Assembly (NCBI GenBank): GCA_049969495.1
Contig: JBMFOT010000003.1
Coordinates: 1-64,000, forward strand
From: HRBIN16 sp049969495
Lineage (GTDB): Bacteria > Armatimonadota > HRBIN16
DNA length: 64,000 nucleotides
Direction: 5' to 3'
Notes under the pieces: generated by a model
Told to the model about the DNA's origin: nothing
The model's database searches: none
What the model saw: only the letters and a program-made list of their open reading frames with translations
Position numbers and translations under genes: made by a program
In this document: positions 30,802 through 39,517 of the stretch, in pieces
How the letters are laid out: each line of letters opens with the position of its first letter
How positions within the stretch are numbered: the first letter of the stretch is position 1

Positions 30802-30968
30802 GCGGCCTGGCGGTAGGTTTCTACGTCTTCTTCGGCGGTAGTCATGGGCAGCTCGACATCGTCCGGCATTTCCCATGCCTCCGAGTCGTATGGGTCAGGC
30901 TGTGCAATCATGACCAGTATCGTATAGAACGCGGTTGCCGCGATGAGATACGCAAAGAAAGCCCACAT
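30798..30968 (-). CDS. 56-aa single-pass membrane peptide with acidic tail
   Basis: ATG 30968 with GAGGTGA nine bases upstream. MWAFFAYLIAATAFYTILVM (1-20) is one hydrophobic helix. The tail is acidic (PDPYDSEAWEMPDDVEL ... TAEEDVETY). It overlaps the MFS stop by three bases on the opposite strand. No family was recognised; small accessory subunits of transporters and oxidases look like this, and an oxidase operon starts 330 bases away on the other strand. Codon pattern and RBS make it credible. Confidence 0.6.
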   Translation of the reverse strand: MWAFFAYLIAATAFYTILVMIAQPDPYDSEAWEMPDDVELPMTTAEEDVETYRQAA

Positions 30969-31057
30969 CCGTGTGTGTCACCTCGCTAAAGCGGTTTACA
31001 CTCTCTATTTTCGGTTGTTGAGGGCATTTTTTGGAGAAGGAGGCGTTCGATGCGAGA

Positions 31058-31095
31058 CACCCCTCTCCTTGTAGGAGAGGGGCCGGGGGAGAGGT
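31058..31095. repeat. Dispersed CCCCTCTCC...GGAGAGGGG repeat
   Basis: CCCCTCTCCTTGTAGGAGAGGGG is palindromic and followed by CCGGGGGAGAGG. I recognise this as a common intergenic motif in many genomes. It occupies the middle of the 327-base gap 30969-31295; the remaining part carries the promoter at 31221. Confidence 0.5.
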
Positions 31096-31220
31096 TTACC
31101 CAACACGGCGGGGGTGATTACGAACAGAGCAACCTGCTCGGTAAAATAAGCTACGGCTCGGCAGGAGCCTCCCTCTCACATTCCATTATGCAAGACCACC
31201 AGTAAGATACATTCCATCGG

Positions 31221-31250
31221 TTGACTTGCTTGCATTGAGGATGTTATAAT
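31221..31250 (+). promoter_or_regulatory. Promoter of the bd-like oxidase genes
   Basis: TTGACT at 31221-31226, an 18-base spacer, perfect TATAAT at 31245-31250; start near 31257, giving a leader of about 40 bases. Confidence 0.75.
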
Positions 31251-31268
31251 GATAACGATTACGATTTC
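31245..31268. promoter_or_regulatory. Fur-box-like hexamer array over the promoter
   Basis: Four successive hexamers TATAAT GATAAC GATTAC GATTTC resemble the GATAAT repeats that Fur-family repressors bind. The array covers the -10 and start, where a repressor would block transcription. Confidence 0.4.
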
Positions 31269-31295
31269 CATCTCAGTGGGAAGGAGATGTGAGCG

Positions 31296-32600
31296 ATGGA
31301 GTACCCATTCTGGGACGTTCCTCTGATAGGTGGCGGAATGCTCATCGGCATTATCGCCATCCTGCACGTGTTTGTCTCACACTTCGCCATTGGTGCGGGG
31401 CTGTTTCTGGTGCTGACTGAGCGCAAAGCACGTCGGGAGGGAGATACCGCTCTGTTAGGATACCTGCGGCGTCACAGCACCTTCTTCATCCTGGTGGTGC
31501 TGGTGTTCGGTGCGGTGAGCGGAGTGGGTATCTGGTGGACCATCGGTCTGGTACATCCCACGGCTACCTCCGCGCTCATCCACATCTTCGTGTGGGCATG
31601 GGCAATCGAATGGGTGTTCTTCGTGATAGAGCTGCTGGCGGCGTTCATCTACTACTACGGTTGGAACCGCCTGGACGCCCGCACGCACGAAACGATAGGC
31701 TGGATTTACTTCGCGGGTGCGTGGTTGAGCCTGTTCATGATTAACGGCATCCTGACCTTTATGCTCAGCACCGGCAAGTGGCCGGAGACCCGTTCTATTG
31801 TGGATGCCTTCTTCAATCCCACCATGCTGCCCTCGCTGGTAGTGCGCACGGCGGTGACCATTGCGCTGGCGGGACTGTATGCCCTTATCACTGCCTCAGC
31901 GGAGGCGGATGAATCGCTGCGCGAAAAAGTGGTGAAGTACGCTTCCAAATGGGTGCTGGTGGGCATGACCATCATCCCGGTTGGCGGTATCTGGTACATC
32001 TCGCGCATCCCAGACCAGGCGCGAGAGATTTCGATGGGCGGCGCGCCGGTAGTGACGTTGTTCGCCGCAGCGAGCATCATCTTCTCCGCTTTCGTGTTCC
32101 TTGCCACACTGATCGGGCCGTTTCTGTTCCCAAGGCGGTTCCATGTGACTTTCGCGTTCGTCATCGTCGCGCTGGGGTTGATTACTACCGGCGTGACCGA
32201 ATGGGTGCGCGAGGCGGTGCGCAAACCCTATATCATCTATGACTACATGTACTCCAACGCCATTCGCACCGCAGACGTACAGAAAGTCTGGGAGCAAGGC
32301 GTGCTCCATTCCGCTAGGTGGGCGCTGCTGAGCGAAGAGGAAAAGCGTGACCCGCTGAAGATGGGCGAAAAGGTGTTTCGCTTCCACTGTCAGTCGTGTC
32401 ACACTGTCAATGGCTTCAACGGCATCAAGTTCGCAGTGAAAGGCTGGAAAAAGGACTTTCTGGACATCCAGATACAGAATCTGGATCAACTGAAAGGGTA
32501 CATGCCGCCCTTCCTGGGCACCGATGAGGAACGCAAAGCGCTGGTGGAGTGGCTTTACAGTCTCAACAATCCGCCGCAGCAGACTGCGGCGCGTCCGTAG
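31296..32600 (+). CDS. Cytochrome bd-like oxidase subunit I with fused cytochrome c domain
   Basis: 434 residues, AAGGAGATG upstream of ATG 31296. The membrane part (about nine helices) is CydA-like: His24 in ILHVFVSHFAIGAG aligns with the heme ligand His19 of E. coli CydA. Glu105 and Glu112 in AIEWVFFVIELLAAFIYYYGWNRL match the Glu pair of the proton/heme site. The quinol-binding Q-loop is not evident. After the last helix a cytochrome c motif Cys365-Gln-Ser-Cys-His369 is present, with Met in YMPPF as likely second ligand. It may accept electrons from cytochrome c rather than quinol. Pairs with the next gene. Confidence 0.82.
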   Translation: MEYPFWDVPLIGGGMLIGIIAILHVFVSHFAIGAGLFLVLTERKARREGDTALLGYLRRHSTFFILVVLVFGAVSGVGIWWTIGLVHPTATSALIHIFVWAWAIEWVFFVIELLAAFIYYYGWNRLDARTHETIGWIYFAGAWLSLFMINGILTFMLSTGKWPETRSIVDAFFNPTMLPSLVVRTAVTIALAGLYALITASAEADESLREKVVKYASKWVLVGMTIIPVGGIWYISRIPDQAREISMGGAPVVTLFAAASIIFSAFVFLATLIGPFLFPRRFHVTFAFVIVALGLITTGVTEWVREAVRKPYIIYDYMYSNAIRTADVQKVWEQGVLHSARWALLSEEEKRDPLKMGEKVFRFHCQSCHTVNGFNGIKFAVKGWKKDFLDIQIQNLDQLKGYMPPFLGTDEERKALVEWLYSLNNPPQQTAARP

Positions 32601-32618
32601 GGGAGGAGGTAGAAACAA

Positions 32619-33707
32619 ATGCCTGTTGTGGTTCCCCCGCCTGATCCGGCAGGACTGCCTGCTCCTGCCTGGTTACTGCAGATACTGCTGGTGTTCACGT
32701 TTATCCTGCACGTGCTGGCGATGAACCTGTTACTGGGTGGCAGTGTGGTGCTGGCGTTGAGCACCTGGCGCGCGAAGAGCAGCGAGTTCTGCGCGAAGCT
32801 CAGTCAGCGTCTGTCCAGAGCGTTGCCGGTTACCATGTCGTTGACCATCACGCTCGGTGTTGCACCTCTGCTGTTTGTGCAGGTGCTGTACGGTCAAGCC
32901 TTCTACACCGCCTCGGTGCTGATGGCATGGTTCTGGCTGTCGGTGGTACTGCTGGTGTTGCTGGCGTACTACGGATTGTATCTGGTGCAGTTCCGCCCGG
33001 AGTGGCTTGGCGCGAAGGCAGTCGTGGTCGCGTGGATGAGCGCGCTGTTCATTCTCGCCGTTGGCCTGCTGTTTACCCACAACGCTACCCTGAGCATCTC
33101 TCCGGCTAAATGGGCGCAGATGTACGCTGCCAGCGCATCGGGATTGCACCTGAACTGGTCGGAACCGACGCTTATCCCGCGTTACCTGCACTTCGTGGTC
33201 GCCGCGTTTGCGGTGACGGGGTTGGGCATCATGCTACTGGCGGCAGGCTACAGGAAGAGCGATGCGGAGTGGTCTGCGGAAGCGACACGCTACGGCTTGC
33301 GCTGGTTCGTCGGCGCGACGGTGCTGCAGTTCGCCGTTGGGCTGTGGTTCCTGGTGAAGCTGCCGCAGGGCGTGATGATGAACTTCCTGGGGATGAACAT
33401 GATAGATACCGTCGTGCTCTGGGCAGCAGTGGGGCTGGCGGTGCTGGCTTTGCTGGTGGCACAGCGCAGTGCGATAGGAGCAACGGTTCTGGTCGCGTTG
33501 ACCATCACGCTGATGGCGGTGACGCGCCATCGCGTTCGGCAGATGCTTCTGGGAGAGCACCTGAACGTGAACACCCTGCCGGTGAATCCCCAGTGGGCGA
33601 TGTTCGTTATCTTTGCGGTGTTGCTGGTGATAGGGCTGGCGGTGGTGGGCTGGATGGCCTGGCAGTTCTTCAGAGCAAGCCAGCCTCAGCAAAGCACAAC
33701 TGCGTAG
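32619..33707 (+). CDS. Cytochrome bd-like oxidase subunit II-type membrane protein
   Basis: 362 residues, about nine transmembrane helices, starting 18 bases after subunit I with GGGAGGAGG upstream. LLQILLVFTFILHVLAMNLLLGG (21-43) and LHLNWSEPTLIPRYLHFVVAAFAVTGLG (156-183) have membrane-buried His residues usable as heme ligands. It does not closely match ordinary CydB, but topology and pairing fit the subunit that completes divergent bd-type complexes. No signal for additional assembly genes (cydX, cydDC) nearby. Confidence 0.72.
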   Translation: MPVVVPPPDPAGLPAPAWLLQILLVFTFILHVLAMNLLLGGSVVLALSTWRAKSSEFCAKLSQRLSRALPVTMSLTITLGVAPLLFVQVLYGQAFYTASVLMAWFWLSVVLLVLLAYYGLYLVQFRPEWLGAKAVVVAWMSALFILAVGLLFTHNATLSISPAKWAQMYAASASGLHLNWSEPTLIPRYLHFVVAAFAVTGLGIMLLAAGYRKSDAEWSAEATRYGLRWFVGATVLQFAVGLWFLVKLPQGVMMNFLGMNMIDTVVLWAAVGLAVLALLVAQRSAIGATVLVALTITLMAVTRHRVRQMLLGEHLNVNTLPVNPQWAMFVIFAVLLVIGLAVVGWMAWQFFRASQPQQSTTA

Positions 33708-33729
33708 CACACAAAGCGGTGACAAGGAG

Positions 33730-33756
33730 GGGGCGCGCTCCGTCGCGCCCCGTTTT
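33730..33756 (+). terminator. Terminator of the oxidase operon
   Basis: Perfect 8-bp stem GGGGCGCG / CGCGCCCC with a six-base loop, followed by GTTTTC, 23 bases after the stop. Confidence 0.75.
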
Positions 33757-33767
33757 CATGATAACGG

Positions 33768-33797
33768 TTGCGTGAGAGATAAAGGTGCTGGTATCAT
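33768..33797 (+). promoter_or_regulatory. Likely promoter of ribBA and downstream genes
   Basis: TTGCGT at 33768-33773, an 18-base spacer, TATCAT at 33792-33797. The leader to ATG 33828 is only about 24 bases, so there is no room for an FMN riboswitch. Confidence 0.5.
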
Positions 33798-33827
33798 TAA
33801 TGTAGCCGGTTGCACCGGAGGGTAGCC

Positions 33828-35090
33828 ATGAGCGACTTTTGCCCCATTGAGGAAGCTATCGAACGGCTGAAGCGTGGGGAGATAATCATCGTAGTAGATG
33901 ACGAAGACCGCGAGAACGAGGGCGACTTCGTCATTGCAGCGGAAAAGGTAACCCCCGAAGCGATTAACTTCATGGCGAAGTATGGTCGGGGATTGATTTG
34001 TCTTGCCGCTACCGGCCAGCGTCTGGACGAGCTGCGAATCGGCCCCATCACCAGCAAGTACACCGCCAGACACGGCACCGCGATGATGGAACCCATCGAT
34101 GCCCGTATCGGAACCACAACAGGTATCTCCGCCTACGACAGGGCGCAGACCGTTCGTCTGTTTGTAGACCCGCGCGCCCGCCCGGAGGACTTCGAGAAGC
34201 CGGGGCATGTGTTTCCGCTCCGCGCTGTGGAGGGTGGGGTTTTGCGACGCGCCGGACACACCGAAGCCGCTGTGGACCTCGCACGGCTGGCGGGGCTGTA
34301 TCCGGCAGGTGTCATCTGCGAGATTATGCACGAGGATGGTACGATGGCTCGCGTGCCACAGCTTCTCGAACTGGCACGTCGCTACAATATGTGCCTGGTG
34401 ACCATCGAAGACCTCATCCGGTACCGGCGTCGCTACGAGAAGCTGGTGAATAAAGTGGCGGTAGCCAAACTGCCCACCCGCTACGGCAATTTCACCGTTC
34501 ACGCCTATGAATGCACAGTAGACCCCAATCCCTATGTGGCGCTGGTAATGGGGGATGTTTCCGACGGCAAACCCACGCTGGTGCGGGTGCACTCCAGCTG
34601 TCTGACGGGAGACCTGCTGGAGTCGTTGCGGTGTGACTGCGGAAGCCAGCTCGAAATCGCCCTGCACAAGATCGCCGAGGAGGGGCGCGGTGTGCTGCTG
34701 TATATCCAGCAGGAGGGGCGCGGTATCGGTCTGTTGAATAAACTGCGGGCTTACGCTTTGCAGGACCAGGGGCTGGACACGGTAGATGCCAACATCGAGC
34801 TGGGATTTCATGCCGACGAGCGGGACTATGGCATCGGAGCGCAGATACTGGCGGACCTCGGCCTCAAGCAGATACGCCTGATGACCAACAACCCCACCAA
34901 ACGCATCGGACTGGAGGCGTATGGTCTGGAGATTGTGGAGATCGTACCGATTGTGGGAACCGTTACTCCTTATAACAAGCGCTACCTGCGCGCCAAACGG
35001 GAGAAGTTGGGACATATTCTGCCCGAAGACGACGGACAGGTAGTGCCAGACAAACCGGAGGGTACTGTTCGCCATGCCCAAAACGTATGA
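33828..35090 (+). CDS. ribBA: Bifunctional DHBP synthase/GTP cyclohydrolase II
   Basis: 420 residues from ATG 33828 (GGAGGG upstream). Residues 1-200 are DHBP synthase (RibB): VVDDEDRENEGDFV carries the acidic Mg site, and HTEAAVDLARLAG follows. Residues 205-420 are GTP cyclohydrolase II (RibA): VRVHSSCLTGDLLESLRCDCGSQL has the three zinc cysteines, and IQQEGRGIGLLNKLRAYALQD the catalytic region. It supplies both precursors of lumazine: 3,4-dihydroxybutanone phosphate from ribulose 5-phosphate and the pyrimidine from GTP. It overlaps ribH by 17 bases. Confidence 0.96.
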   Translation: MSDFCPIEEAIERLKRGEIIIVVDDEDRENEGDFVIAAEKVTPEAINFMAKYGRGLICLAATGQRLDELRIGPITSKYTARHGTAMMEPIDARIGTTTGISAYDRAQTVRLFVDPRARPEDFEKPGHVFPLRAVEGGVLRRAGHTEAAVDLARLAGLYPAGVICEIMHEDGTMARVPQLLELARRYNMCLVTIEDLIRYRRRYEKLVNKVAVAKLPTRYGNFTVHAYECTVDPNPYVALVMGDVSDGKPTLVRVHSSCLTGDLLESLRCDCGSQLEIALHKIAEEGRGVLLYIQQEGRGIGLLNKLRAYALQDQGLDTVDANIELGFHADERDYGIGAQILADLGLKQIRLMTNNPTKRIGLEAYGLEIVEIVPIVGTVTPYNKRYLRAKREKLGHILPEDDGQVVPDKPEGTVRHAQNV

Positions 35091-35556
35091 AGGACAGCTG
35101 GTCGCCACAGGGTATCGCTTTGCGATTGTGGTGAGCCGTTTCAACGAGTTCATCACCTCCAGATTACTGGGAGGCGCGCTGGATGTACTGACGCGTCACG
35201 GTGTGGATACCGAGCGAGATGTGGAAGTCGCCTGGGTGCCGGGCTCGTGGGAAATCCCGCTGGTGGCGGCGCGTCTTGCGCGTAGTGGACAGTACGACGC
35301 GGTCATCTGCCTCGGCTGTGTGATTCGCGGAGATACTCCCCATTTCGAATATATCGCGGCAGAGGCGGCAAAAGGCATCGCGCAGAGTATGCTGGAGTCT
35401 GGCGTGCCTATCACCTTTGGGGTGCTGACAACCGATAACATCGAACAGGCAATAGAGCGTGCAGGCACCAAGGCGGGCAATAAAGGCGGTGATGCCGCCA
35501 TCAGCGCGATAGAGATGGTCAGTCTGATGCGCCAATTGCCGGAAGAGAGACGGTGA
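35074..35556 (+). CDS. ribH: 6,7-dimethyl-8-ribityllumazine synthase
   Basis: 160 residues, normal length. ATG 35074 lies within the end of ribBA. Motifs: FAIVVSRFNEFITSRLL (substrate Phe/Asn), VPGSWEIPLVA, CLGCVIRGDTPHFEYI (His as proton donor), FGVLTTDNIEQA. It condenses the two products of the RibBA branches into lumazine, the direct precursor of riboflavin; usually assembles as pentamer or 60-mer. Riboflavin synthase (ribE) and ribD are not in the window. Confidence 0.96.
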   Translation: MPKTYEGQLVATGYRFAIVVSRFNEFITSRLLGGALDVLTRHGVDTERDVEVAWVPGSWEIPLVAARLARSGQYDAVICLGCVIRGDTPHFEYIAAEAAKGIAQSMLESGVPITFGVLTTDNIEQAIERAGTKAGNKGGDAAISAIEMVSLMRQLPEERR

Positions 35557-35562
35557 GGGGCG

Positions 35563-36693
35563 ATGTCCAGACCCTGGAGTACGGTTATCGCGTTCGTGCT
35601 TGGCTTTGCCGCCTGTGCGCTTATCGTGCGCTGGATGGGATACCAGCCTCCGTCGCAATCCAGACAGCTGGTGCTGGCAACGCTGGATGCACCCACCAGA
35701 CCGGTGGGCAGTGTGCCCGGCGCAGAGGCGGTGGCTAACGCCAGTGCGCGCATCGAGCCTGCCGTGGTGAACATCGACACGTTCATGCGCCCGCGCCGTT
35801 CGTTGAGACTGGAAGACTTCTTCGGTCAGCAAGAGGCGATGCGTGGCTCCGGCTCCGGTGTCATCATCAGTCCCGACGGATATATCATCACCAACCACCA
35901 TGTGGTGCGTGGAGCGGATGAGATTGTGGTATCGCTGGCGGACGGCAGACGCTTTCTGGGGAAGCCTGTCGGTGCAGACGAACAGTCCGACATCGCTGTG
36001 ATCAAAGTGGACGCTCGGGACCTGCCCACCGCCGAGCTGGGCGATTCGGACAAACTGCGCGTGGGCGAGTGGGCTATCGCGGTGGGAAATCCGCTCGGAT
36101 TGGGCAGCACCGTCACCATTGGCGTTATCAGTGCGTTGAACCGGCGCAAGCTGGTGGTAGAGGAGGGACGGTATCTGGAGGTGGCCATCCAGACCGATGC
36201 CGCCATCAACCAGGGCAACTCCGGGGGCGCACTGGCGAATATTCACGGACAGCTAATAGGCATCAACACCGCTATCGCTGCACCGCCGGGAGGTGGCTCG
36301 ATAGGCATCGGCTTTGCCATCCCCATCAACCACGTCAAGAAGGTGGTGCGTGACATTCTCGTGCAGGGCGGGACGGTCAAGCGGGCAAGGCCGTGGATTG
36401 GTGTCTATTTCGACGCGGTGCGTCCCTCGCTGATGAAGCGGGTGCGGTTACCCGACCTGAACGGCGTGGCTGTCAATGAAGTGGTGCAGGGTAGTCCTGC
36501 AGACAAAGCAGGGCTGCGGACGGACGATGTAATCCGTCGTTTTGGGAATCGCCCGATTCACTCCACACAGGAGCTGCTGGAAGAAATCATGAACAGAAAG
36601 CCGGGTGACCACGTAGAGGTTACCGTTTGGAGGAACGGCAAGGAAGTGAGCCTGTCGATAACCATCGGGAAAGCCCCCGAGGTGACTCAGTAG
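35563..36693 (+). CDS. Membrane-anchored HtrA/DegP-type serine protease
   Basis: 376 residues: an N-terminal membrane anchor (VIAFVLGFAACALIV), a trypsin-like domain at about 60-265, and one PDZ domain at about 275-370. Catalytic triad: His113 in TNHHVV, Asp143 in SDIAVIKV, Ser220 in NQGNSGGAL. It degrades misfolded periplasmic proteins. The gene starts six bases after ribH. A paralogue with the same layout is at 51271. Confidence 0.93.
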   Translation: MSRPWSTVIAFVLGFAACALIVRWMGYQPPSQSRQLVLATLDAPTRPVGSVPGAEAVANASARIEPAVVNIDTFMRPRRSLRLEDFFGQQEAMRGSGSGVIISPDGYIITNHHVVRGADEIVVSLADGRRFLGKPVGADEQSDIAVIKVDARDLPTAELGDSDKLRVGEWAIAVGNPLGLGSTVTIGVISALNRRKLVVEEGRYLEVAIQTDAAINQGNSGGALANIHGQLIGINTAIAAPPGGGSIGIGFAIPINHVKKVVRDILVQGGTVKRARPWIGVYFDAVRPSLMKRVRLPDLNGVAVNEVVQGSPADKAGLRTDDVIRRFGNRPIHSTQELLEEIMNRKPGDHVEVTVWRNGKEVSLSITIGKAPEVTQ

Positions 36694-36705
36694 CGTGAGG
36701 TGTGC

Positions 36706-37155
36706 ATGGTGACCGATGAAATAGCCCAAACGGAGACGTTGCTGCGGCTGGCGAGGCGGTTCCATCTCTCGGAGCTGGAGTGGCAGGAGGACGGATTGCG
36801 CATCCTCATCCGGCGAGAAGGGACGCCGGTAGAGACGCCCGAAGGCATGTCGTCGCCTGTCTCCGCTCCGCCCAAAACCCTCGATGCCACTCCGCGGGCA
36901 AATCTCGTGGACCTATGTGCCCCGATGACCGGGGTTTTCTATCGCGCACCGTCACCGGATGCTCCGCCGTATGTGGAGGTAGGCGACTTTGTGGAGGAGG
37001 GGCAAATCGTTTGCCTGATTGAAGCCATGAAGGTATTCAACGAGGTTCCGGCGGAAAGGTCGGGGCGCGTCGTGGAGGTCTGCGCGGAGAGCGGACAGCT
37101 GGTGGAACAGGGCGCCGTGCTTTTCCGTCTGGAGCCGGAGGAGGAGGTCGCGTGA
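36706..37155 (+). CDS. accB: Biotin carboxyl carrier protein of acetyl-CoA carboxylase
   Basis: 149 residues from ATG 36706 (GAGGTG upstream); GTG 36700 is an alternative. The N-terminal helix LLRLARRFHLSELEWQEDGLRILIRRE is typical of AccB. A Pro/Ala linker leads to the biotinyl domain (about 65-147) with EAMKVFNEV, where Lys is the biotin site; Val-Phe replaces the more common Leu-Met after EAMK. FYRAPSPDAPPYVEVGDFVEEGQ is the thumb region. No accC follows, so the carboxylase subunits are split in this genome. Confidence 0.92.
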   Translation: MVTDEIAQTETLLRLARRFHLSELEWQEDGLRILIRREGTPVETPEGMSSPVSAPPKTLDATPRANLVDLCAPMTGVFYRAPSPDAPPYVEVGDFVEEGQIVCLIEAMKVFNEVPAERSGRVVEVCAESGQLVEQGAVLFRLEPEEEVA

Positions 37156-38444
37156 GCAAAGAGGTCATCCAGCTGGGTATCCTGGGGCTCGGTGTGGTGG
37201 GATCGGGGACGGTGGAGGTGCTCCGACGCAACCGCGATAGCATCGAGCGCAAAATCGGGGCGCGTCTGGAAATCCGCCGAATCGCCGTGCGAGATATTCA
37301 CAAACCCCGCCGCGTGCCGGTAGACCGTTCTCTGCTAACGAACAACGCCTACGAGGTTATCGATGACCCGCAGGTGGATATTGTAGTGGAGCTCATCGGG
37401 GGCGTGCATCCTGCCAAGGAGTACGTGCTGCGCGCACTGGAGAACGGCAAGCCGGTGGTCAGTGCCAACAAGGAACTGCTCGCCAAGGAGGGGGCAGACA
37501 TCATGATGGCGGCTGGCAAGTGTCAGCTGGACTTCGCCTTTGAGGGAAGCGTCGGGGGAGGTATCCCTATCATCCAGCCGATGAAGAACGCGCTGGCCGG
37601 TAACCGCATCGAGCGGGTGATGGGCATTGTCAACGGTACCACGAATTACATCCTGACGAAGATGGCAGAAGAGGGTACCGACTTCGACCACGCGCTGAAG
37701 GAGGCTCAGGCGCAGGGCTACGCGGAAGCCGACCCCAGCGCGGACGTGAACGGGCATGATGCCCAGTACAAGATAGCCATTCTCGCTTCGATTGCCTTCA
37801 CCGCCCGCGTGAAGGTAGACGATGTGTATTGCGAAGGCATCACGAAGATTACCCGCGCTGACATGGAGTGGGCACAGAGGCTGGGTTATGCGGTGAAGCT
37901 GGTAGCGATTGCACAGGAGGTTTCGGCGAAGGCGGTTCAGGTGCGCGTGCATCCTGCGTTGTTGCCGCTATCGCACCCGCTGGCAAGCGTGCATGACGTG
38001 TACAATGCTATCATGGTGCGCGGTGATGCAGTGGGCGATGTGATGTTCTACGGGCGTGGCGCAGGCAGTCTGCCGACAGGTAGCGCGGTGGTGGGGGACA
38101 TTATCGACGTTTCGCGCAACCTGCTGTTTGGTTCCACCGGGCGGGTGGGCTGCACCTGCTTTGACCAGCGCTACGTGGTACCGATTGAGCAGATCGAGAC
38201 CAGCTACTACGTCAGAATGCGCGTGCAGGACCGCCCGAACGTGCTGGCGCAGGTGGCAGGGGTGTTTGGCGTTCACAATATCAGTATCTCTTCGGTGGTG
38301 CAGAGGCAGGTGAATCCACAGGAGGCGGAGATAGTATGGATTACCCACCGCGCGCAGGAAGGCGCGATACGCCATGCCACCGCCGAGATTCGACGATTAC
38401 CCGTTGTGATGGACGTGTGTAACACCATTCGCGTGGAAGAATGA
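37152..38444 (+). CDS. hom: Homoserine dehydrogenase
   Basis: 430 residues, GTG 37152 overlapping accB by four bases. NAD(P) site LGLGVVGSGTVEVL (10-23); VVELIGG and VVSANKELLA; substrate Lys/Asp region FEGSVGGGIPII and GIVNGTTNYILTKM; DPSADVNGHDAQYKIAILA. A C-terminal ACT domain begins near 350 (YYVRMRVQDRPNVLAQVAGVFG), probably for threonine feedback. It reduces aspartate semialdehyde to homoserine, the branch to threonine and methionine; ilvA at 500 uses the threonine. Confidence 0.96.
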   Translation: MSKEVIQLGILGLGVVGSGTVEVLRRNRDSIERKIGARLEIRRIAVRDIHKPRRVPVDRSLLTNNAYEVIDDPQVDIVVELIGGVHPAKEYVLRALENGKPVVSANKELLAKEGADIMMAAGKCQLDFAFEGSVGGGIPIIQPMKNALAGNRIERVMGIVNGTTNYILTKMAEEGTDFDHALKEAQAQGYAEADPSADVNGHDAQYKIAILASIAFTARVKVDDVYCEGITKITRADMEWAQRLGYAVKLVAIAQEVSAKAVQVRVHPALLPLSHPLASVHDVYNAIMVRGDAVGDVMFYGRGAGSLPTGSAVVGDIIDVSRNLLFGSTGRVGCTCFDQRYVVPIEQIETSYYVRMRVQDRPNVLAQVAGVFGVHNISISSVVQRQVNPQEAEIVWITHRAQEGAIRHATAEIRRLPVVMDVCNTIRVEE

Positions 38445-39514
38445 AACTGATAGACCGCATGTTGCTATCGGAGCTGCTGGTGCCCTTCCTGGCAGGCACG
38501 CTGGCTGTGGTGCTGATGCTTATCGGCAACATGCTGTTTTTCTATGCGGAGGTGCTTTTCTCCAAAGGTGTGCCGGTGCATGCCGTCGCCCAGATGATTA
38601 TCTACCACACCCCCTTCCTGCTGGTGCTGACTCTGCCGGTGGCGACGGCGCTGTCGGTGTCGCTGGCGGTAAACCGGCTGGCGAGAGACTCCGAGATCGT
38701 GGTGTTGCGCAACGCCGGAGCCAGCCTCTGGCGCATTTTTTTGCCCCTGCTGGTAGCAGGGATGGTCATTTCTGTGGTAAACTTCTGGCTTGAGGAGTCG
38801 GTGGTTCCCCCGGCGGAACGGCAGTTCCGCCGGGTGCGCGACCGTATCCTGCTGATGCAGACTGCGCCGCTGTTCCGCTCCAACGTGGTATTCAAGGTGA
38901 GCGACTACGCTTTCTATATCGGCATGGTGGAAAACGTACGGGGCAACCGGGCGGAGCTGCGGGATGTTCAGGTGTGGGAGATGCCCGTATCCGGCTACGC
39001 GCGGACGATACTGGCGCCGCGTGCGGTCTACGACGACGGGATATGGCGGTTTTACGACGCGCATGTGCACATTTACGGGAAAGATGGCTTCGCGGTGGAT
39101 GCGCACACTGCCGGAGAAATCACCATCAACCTAAGAGTAGCGCTGGAGGAGCTGCTCAGTCCGCCGACACCGGAAGAAACCAATGCGGCGGACCTGCGCC
39201 GGCAGGCGTGGGAGCTAGAGAAGGCTGGTTTGCCCGCCACGCGGCTGTGGGTAGGGTACTATTTCAAGTACTCCATTCCCTTCGCGTGCGCTGTGTTCGC
39301 TTTGTGCAGCGCGCCGTTAGCGTTGACCTTTGCGCGTGCCGGCAGTTTTATGGGGGTATTGCTGGCGATTATTCTCGTATTCCTGTTCTGGAATACCCTG
39401 CTGCTGGCGCGGCTTCTAGGCAATCAGGGGTTCTTGCCTCCGGCGATTGCTGCGTGGGCGCCGAACGCGCTGTTTGCCGCCGGGGGACTGTTTATCTTGT
39501 GGCGCTCGGAGTGA
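38441..39514 (+). CDS. LptF/LptG family permease (YjgP/YjgQ)
   Basis: 357 residues. ATG overlaps hom by four bases. Three transmembrane helices at the N-terminus (SELLVPFLAGTLAVVLMLIGN; FLLVLTLPVATALSVSLAVNRL), a periplasmic beta-jellyroll (about 125-240) and three helices at the C-terminus. LARDSEIVVLRNAGASLWRI is the coupling helix that meets the LptB ATPase. The complex extracts lipopolysaccharide or a similar lipid from the inner membrane, which implies an outer membrane. LptF and LptG cannot be told apart here. Confidence 0.88.
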   Translation: MKLIDRMLLSELLVPFLAGTLAVVLMLIGNMLFFYAEVLFSKGVPVHAVAQMIIYHTPFLLVLTLPVATALSVSLAVNRLARDSEIVVLRNAGASLWRIFLPLLVAGMVISVVNFWLEESVVPPAERQFRRVRDRILLMQTAPLFRSNVVFKVSDYAFYIGMVENVRGNRAELRDVQVWEMPVSGYARTILAPRAVYDDGIWRFYDAHVHIYGKDGFAVDAHTAGEITINLRVALEELLSPPTPEETNAADLRRQAWELEKAGLPATRLWVGYYFKYSIPFACAVFALCSAPLALTFARAGSFMGVLLAIILVFLFWNTLLLARLLGNQGFLPPAIAAWAPNALFAAGGLFILWRSE

Positions 39515-39517
39515 AAG

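Noticed and set aside
31050..31205. 51-codon frame with AAGGAGG upstream in the gap before the oxidase
   Set aside because: Its first codons are simply the translated dispersed repeat (PLLVGEGPGERF), a common annotation artefact. The RBS match is probably chance, though a real gene cannot be fully excluded.
33752..33827. Possible FMN riboswitch ahead of ribBA
   Set aside because: The leader after the promoter is only about 24 bases and shows none of the conserved RFN elements.
33756..35156. 466-codon frame antisense to ribBA
   Set aside because: ribBA on the plus strand is unambiguous; the mirror frame has no start signal or family resemblance.
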